From: 4484-232 sp964486555 | GTDB taxonomy: Bacteria > Thermotogota > Thermotogae > Thermotogales > Thermotogaceae | Reading direction: 5' to 3' | Length of the DNA stretch: 26,034 bases | NCBI GenBank assembly: GCA_964486555.1 | Contig: CAZANP010000024.1 | Span: 1-26,034 of the forward strand | In this document: piece after piece, positions 23,800 through 26,034 of the stretch | How the letters are laid out: every line of letters starts with the position of its first letter | How positions within the stretch are numbered: position 1 is the first letter of the stretch | Notes under the pieces: model-generated | Databases searched by the model: none | The model's input: only the letters and a program-made list of their open reading frames with translations | Told to the model about the DNA's origin: nothing | Translations under genes and position numbers: made by a program

Positions 23800-25058
23800 T
23801 CCCTTTCCTTCGTCTCAAGGAACTTTTCATATATATGATCTCCTAGAACTTCCTTTATGAGAGGATCTTTTTCCATCTCTTCAATAGCTTCTTTCAAACT
23901 TCCAGGAAGTGGCATTATCTTCAATTCCTTTTTCCTCTCTGCCGGCATCCTGTATATGTTCTCCTCCACAGGTGGAGGAGGTTCGATTCCCTCTTCTATA
24001 CCATGGAGGCCAGCGGATACCATCACCGCAAATGCCAGGTATATGTTGCACGACGGATCGGGAGCTCTGTACTCTATCCTCGTTCTCTCTCCCCTTGCCT
24101 TCGGAACTCTTATCATAGCACTCCTGTTACCCACAGACCAAGCTATGTTCACAGGTGCCTCGTAACCTGGTACCAATCTCTTGTAACTGTTTATGGTCGG
24201 ATTCGTTATTGCGGTTATAGCCCTTGCATGTTTCATAAGGCCTCCCACGAATTTTCTCAAAGTATCGGAAAGACCCAAAGGATCGTTCGGATCGTAAAAG
24301 GCGTTTTTACCATCTTTAAACAGGCTCATATGAACGTGCATACCGGATCCATTCACACCGAAGAATGGTTTTGGCATGAACGTCGCATGAAAACCGTGGA
24401 ATATGGCCATCGTCTTTATAACGAGTTTCACAGTCTGAGTGTTGTCCGCCGTTTTCAGAATATCGGAATACTTGAAATCGACCTCGTGCTGTGAGGGTGC
24501 AACTTCATGGTGCGAGGCTTCAACCAGTATCCCCATCTTTCTCAAAGCCACTGCGGTGTCTCTTCTCAACTCTTCCGCTTTGCTGAGAGGTAATAGATCA
24601 AAGTAACTACCACTGTCGAGGAATCTCAGAATGGGTTTTCCCTCATCGTCCGCTGGAATTATGAAGAACTCGAGTTCGGGTCCTGCAAAGACAGAGAATC
24701 CCATTTTTTCTGCCTTCTCCTTCACAACCTTGAGTCTGTATCTTGGATCGCCTTCGAAGGGCTTACCATCGGGTGTGTAGACGTCACATATGAGTCTTGC
24801 GCTCTTTATATTTTCACTCGTCCAGGGAAGTACAGCGAAGGTATCTGGATCGGGTTTCAAGTACATATCGGATTCTTCTATCCTTACAAAACCTTCGATG
24901 GATGAGCCATCAAACATAATCCCTTTTTCAAAAGCTGTTTCCAACTCTTCAGAAGGTATCTCAACGTTCTTTATGGTTCCATTTATGTCCGTGAACTGAA
25001 GTCTTATGAACTTTATTCCTTCCTCTTTCACCTTTTTCAGAACTTCTTCAGCGGTCAT
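23739..25058 (-). CDS. glnA: Glutamine synthetase type I
   Basis: Makes glutamine from glutamate, ammonia and ATP; cytosolic dodecamer. ATG 25058 gives 439 residues, the length I recall for T. maritima GlnA; GGGGGGA precedes it. A longer frame to 25202 would add a basic, unrelated N-terminus and run through the promoter. Beta-grasp start with QFTDINGT; DGSSIEGF loop; metal/ammonia site in SHHEVAPSQHEVDF; NGSGMHVHMS; NPTINSYKRLVPGYEAPV with the catalytic flap; RIEYRAPDPSCNIYLA. The length fits GSI-alpha, which lacks the 25-residue insertion linked to adenylylation. Control is therefore more likely by feedback and transcription. It is followed by an overlapping secreted-protein gene. Confidence 0.97.
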   Translation of the reverse strand: MTAEEVLKKVKEEGIKFIRLQFTDINGTIKNVEIPSEELETAFEKGIMFDGSSIEGFVRIEESDMYLKPDPDTFAVLPWTSENIKSARLICDVYTPDGKPFEGDPRYRLKVVKEKAEKMGFSVFAGPELEFFIIPADDEGKPILRFLDSGSYFDLLPLSKAEELRRDTAVALRKMGILVEASHHEVAPSQHEVDFKYSDILKTADNTQTVKLVIKTMAIFHGFHATFMPKPFFGVNGSGMHVHMSLFKDGKNAFYDPNDPLGLSDTLRKFVGGLMKHARAITAITNPTINSYKRLVPGYEAPVNIAWSVGNRSAMIRVPKARGERTRIEYRAPDPSCNIYLAFAVMVSAGLHGIEEGIEPPPPVEENIYRMPAERKKELKIMPLPGSLKEAIEEMEKDPLIKEVLGDHIYEKFLETKEREWREFTVHVTDWELKKYIYL

Positions 25059-25086
25059 GCCATTCCCCCCGAAACGCTTTTTTAGG

Positions 25087-25095
25087 ATGCTATCA
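25087..25095 (-). promoter_or_regulatory. Possible extended -10 of glnA
   Basis: Minus strand TGATAGCAT: a 4/6 -10 with upstream TG. It would give a leader of about 22 nt. TATAAA at 25137-25132 is an alternative -10 further upstream. Weak call. Confidence 0.25.
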
Positions 25096-25259
25096 TCGTT
25101 TCTTTTCATGTGTTTATCGAAAGAATGAAATTTTATAAGAGTGATCTGAAGATTTTCCTGAAAAAATCGATTCAGAACTATTAATAGCCTCTTTCGCTTC
25201 AAAATACAAGGAATTGAACAGAAATGATTATAAGACTAACTTCTGATATTTTTTCTATA

Positions 25260-25289
25260 TTGAAATCATTATTTCATATATGATAGAAT
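25260..25289 (+). promoter_or_regulatory. Rubrerythrin promoter
   Basis: TTGAAA (25260-25265), an 18-bp spacer, then TAGAAT (25284-25289) with TGA just before it. The -35 matches consensus at five of six positions, the best -35 in the window. Leader of about 25-26 nt to the ATG. Confidence 0.55.
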
Positions 25290-25302
25290 GTTAATGAAAT
25301 CA
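25261..25302. repeat. TGAAAT/ATTTCA repeats over the rubrerythrin promoter
   Basis: TGAAATCA occurs twice in direct orientation (25261-25268, 25295-25302) and its core is inverted once as ATTTCA (25271-25276), giving TGAAAT-CATT-ATTTCA. The copies flank the -10, overlapping the -35 and the leader. A redox regulator of the Fur/PerR class would be plausible, but the sequence is not the standard PerR box. Confidence 0.3.
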
Positions 25303-25321
25303 CAAATTTGGAGGTGTGAAT

Positions 25322-25825
25322 ATGAAAGAGATGACGAAGAAAGCTCTTCAGGAAGCTTTCGCGGGTGAGAGCATGGCTCACGTGAAATACCTCATATTCG
25401 CAGAAGAAGCAGAAAAGAAAGGATTCAAAAACTTGGCAAGGTTGTTCAGAGCGATAGCTTACGCTGAATTCGTCCATGCCAAGAATCACTTCAGAGAACT
25501 TGGAATGATAAAGGATACCCTCGGGAACATCCAACAGGGAATAGACGGTGAAACTTACGAGATAGAAGAGATGTATCCTGTTTTCAACAACACTGCGAAG
25601 TTCCAGGGAGAGAAGGGAGCCGAGAGAAGCACACACTACGCTTGGGAAGCTGAGAAGATTCATGCGGAGATGTACAAAAAGGCGAAAGAGATAGTTGGGG
25701 AGGGAAAAGATTATCCAGAGGATAAGATATACATCTGTCCTGTTTGTGGACATACTGTAATAGGTGAACCCCCTGAAAAGTGTCCCGTTTGTGGGGCTCC
25801 CAAGAGTGCTTACAAGGAGTTTTGA
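25322..25825 (+). CDS. Rubrerythrin
   Basis: Peroxide-reducing diiron protein of anaerobes, cytosolic. 167 residues from ATG 25322; GGAGG lies seven bases upstream, so the in-frame GTG at 25316 is too close. N-terminal ferritin-like four-helix domain with iron ligands Glu16, Glu49/His52, Glu82-83 and Glu109/His114 in FAGES, AEFVH, EIEE and WEAEKIH. C-terminal rubredoxin-type iron site Cys139-x2-Cys142 and Cys154-x2-Cys157. Electrons normally come from rubredoxin or NADH via a reductase not found here. Fits an anaerobic, oxygen-stressed lifestyle. Ends with a 16-bp overlap with the convergent permease gene. Confidence 0.96.
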   Translation: MKEMTKKALQEAFAGESMAHVKYLIFAEEAEKKGFKNLARLFRAIAYAEFVHAKNHFRELGMIKDTLGNIQQGIDGETYEIEEMYPVFNNTAKFQGEKGAERSTHYAWEAEKIHAEMYKKAKEIVGEGKDYPEDKIYICPVCGHTVIGEPPEKCPVCGAPKSAYKEF

Positions 25826-26034
25826 CTTTTGATTTTCGAGAAAATCACGAGTAAGAGCATCGTGAGGACGAACGGGATCATCTTAACCGCTTCGACCGAA
25901 AAACCAAAAACCTGGAGGTTGTAACTCACTATCTCCGTCATCCCGAAGAGAAATGCCAGTAGGGAGGAGAGGTAAACCGACCTTCCTCCAAAAGCTTGAA
26001 TGGCAAGAGCGATGAAACCCCTTCCTCCCGTCAT
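25810..26034 (-). CDS. ABC transporter permease, BMP/nucleoside-sugar type, C-terminal part only
   Basis: The last 74 residues of a permease whose start lies beyond the right edge. The stretch GGRGFIALAIQAFGGRSVYLS and the following hydrophobic LLAFLFGMTE match the C-terminal region of the RbsC-like BPD_transp_2 family (PF02653), especially nucleoside/BMP-type importers, which keep a GRGFIALAxxxFG motif. A further membrane segment ends before KIKSQNSL. The edge codon happens to be ATG, but it lies mid-protein by comparison with the family. The stop is inside the end of the rubrerythrin gene. Substrate unknown; simple sugar or nucleoside are the usual ones. Confidence 0.78.
   Translation of the reverse strand: MTGGRGFIALAIQAFGGRSVYLSSLLAFLFGMTEIVSYNLQVFGFSVEAVKMIPFVLTMLLLVIFSKIKSQNSL

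Noticed and set aside
25059..25202. N-terminal extension of GlnA by 48 residues
   Set aside because: Basic, low-complexity, unlike any GlnA; includes the spacer before a good ribosome binding site.
1..26034. CRISPR array, IS element, prophage or rRNA
   Set aside because: No regularly spaced direct repeats, transposase motifs, phage genes or rRNA segments were seen. All regions are accounted for by housekeeping and transport genes.

Overview
The window looks like chromosomal DNA of a hyperthermophilic Thermotogales bacterium (Thermotoga or a close relative). The basis is the charged, Lys/Glu/Arg-rich proteins, AGA/AGG arginine codons, strong GGAGG ribosome binding sites, very short or negative gene spacing, frequent TTG and GTG starts, and protein sequences that resemble T. 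maritima MutS, RlmN, GlnA and LacZ as I remember them. Species is not assigned. 22 complete protein genes and 2 edge-truncated ones fill the window. No rRNA, tRNA, IS element, prophage or CRISPR array was seen, and no gene-free stretch reaches 300 bases; the longest, 25059-25321, is 263 bp.

Layout. (1) 1-4509, minus strand: a sugar-type MFS symporter and a GH2 beta-galactosidase (3' end off the window), with a promoter and a possible repressor site before lacZ. (2) 4631-8992, plus: trigger factor, ClpP and MutS, tightly packed. (3) 8946-12160, minus: rlmN, a PASTA-only membrane protein, rsgA and rpe. This is the gene order of the Firmicutes rlmN-prpC-prkC-rsgA-rpe locus, but the kinase and phosphatase are missing. 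(4) 12225-13684, plus: murB and an IMPACT/YigZ-family gene, divergent from rlmN across only 64 bp. (5) 13672-15171, minus: a phosphoglucomutase/phosphomannomutase. (6) 15356-22766, plus: an oligopeptide-type ABC transporter operon (OppB, OppC, OppD, OppF with a long insertion, a small membrane-anchored unknown, a second OppD), followed by a DegV fatty-acid-binding protein and a short-chain dehydrogenase. No ordinary substrate-binding protein is present. (7) 22759-25058, minus: type I glutamine synthetase and an overlapping secreted, probably beta-propeller protein of unknown role. (8) 25322-25825, plus: rubrerythrin, meeting the tail of a BMP/nucleoside-type ABC permease on the minus strand that continues past the right edge.

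Most of this is core metabolism and housekeeping. I did not find a clear-cut new system. The points most worth a second look are the PASTA-only protein in a kinase-less prkC locus, the peptide transporter with two OppD subunits, an OppF insertion and a possible degenerate binding protein, the GC-rich intergenic element at 15235-15292, and the promoter architecture (TGN-extended -10 boxes, two pairs back to back). All four convergent gene junctions overlap. Promoters, operators and RNA elements are my pattern readings and have not been tested by any computation.
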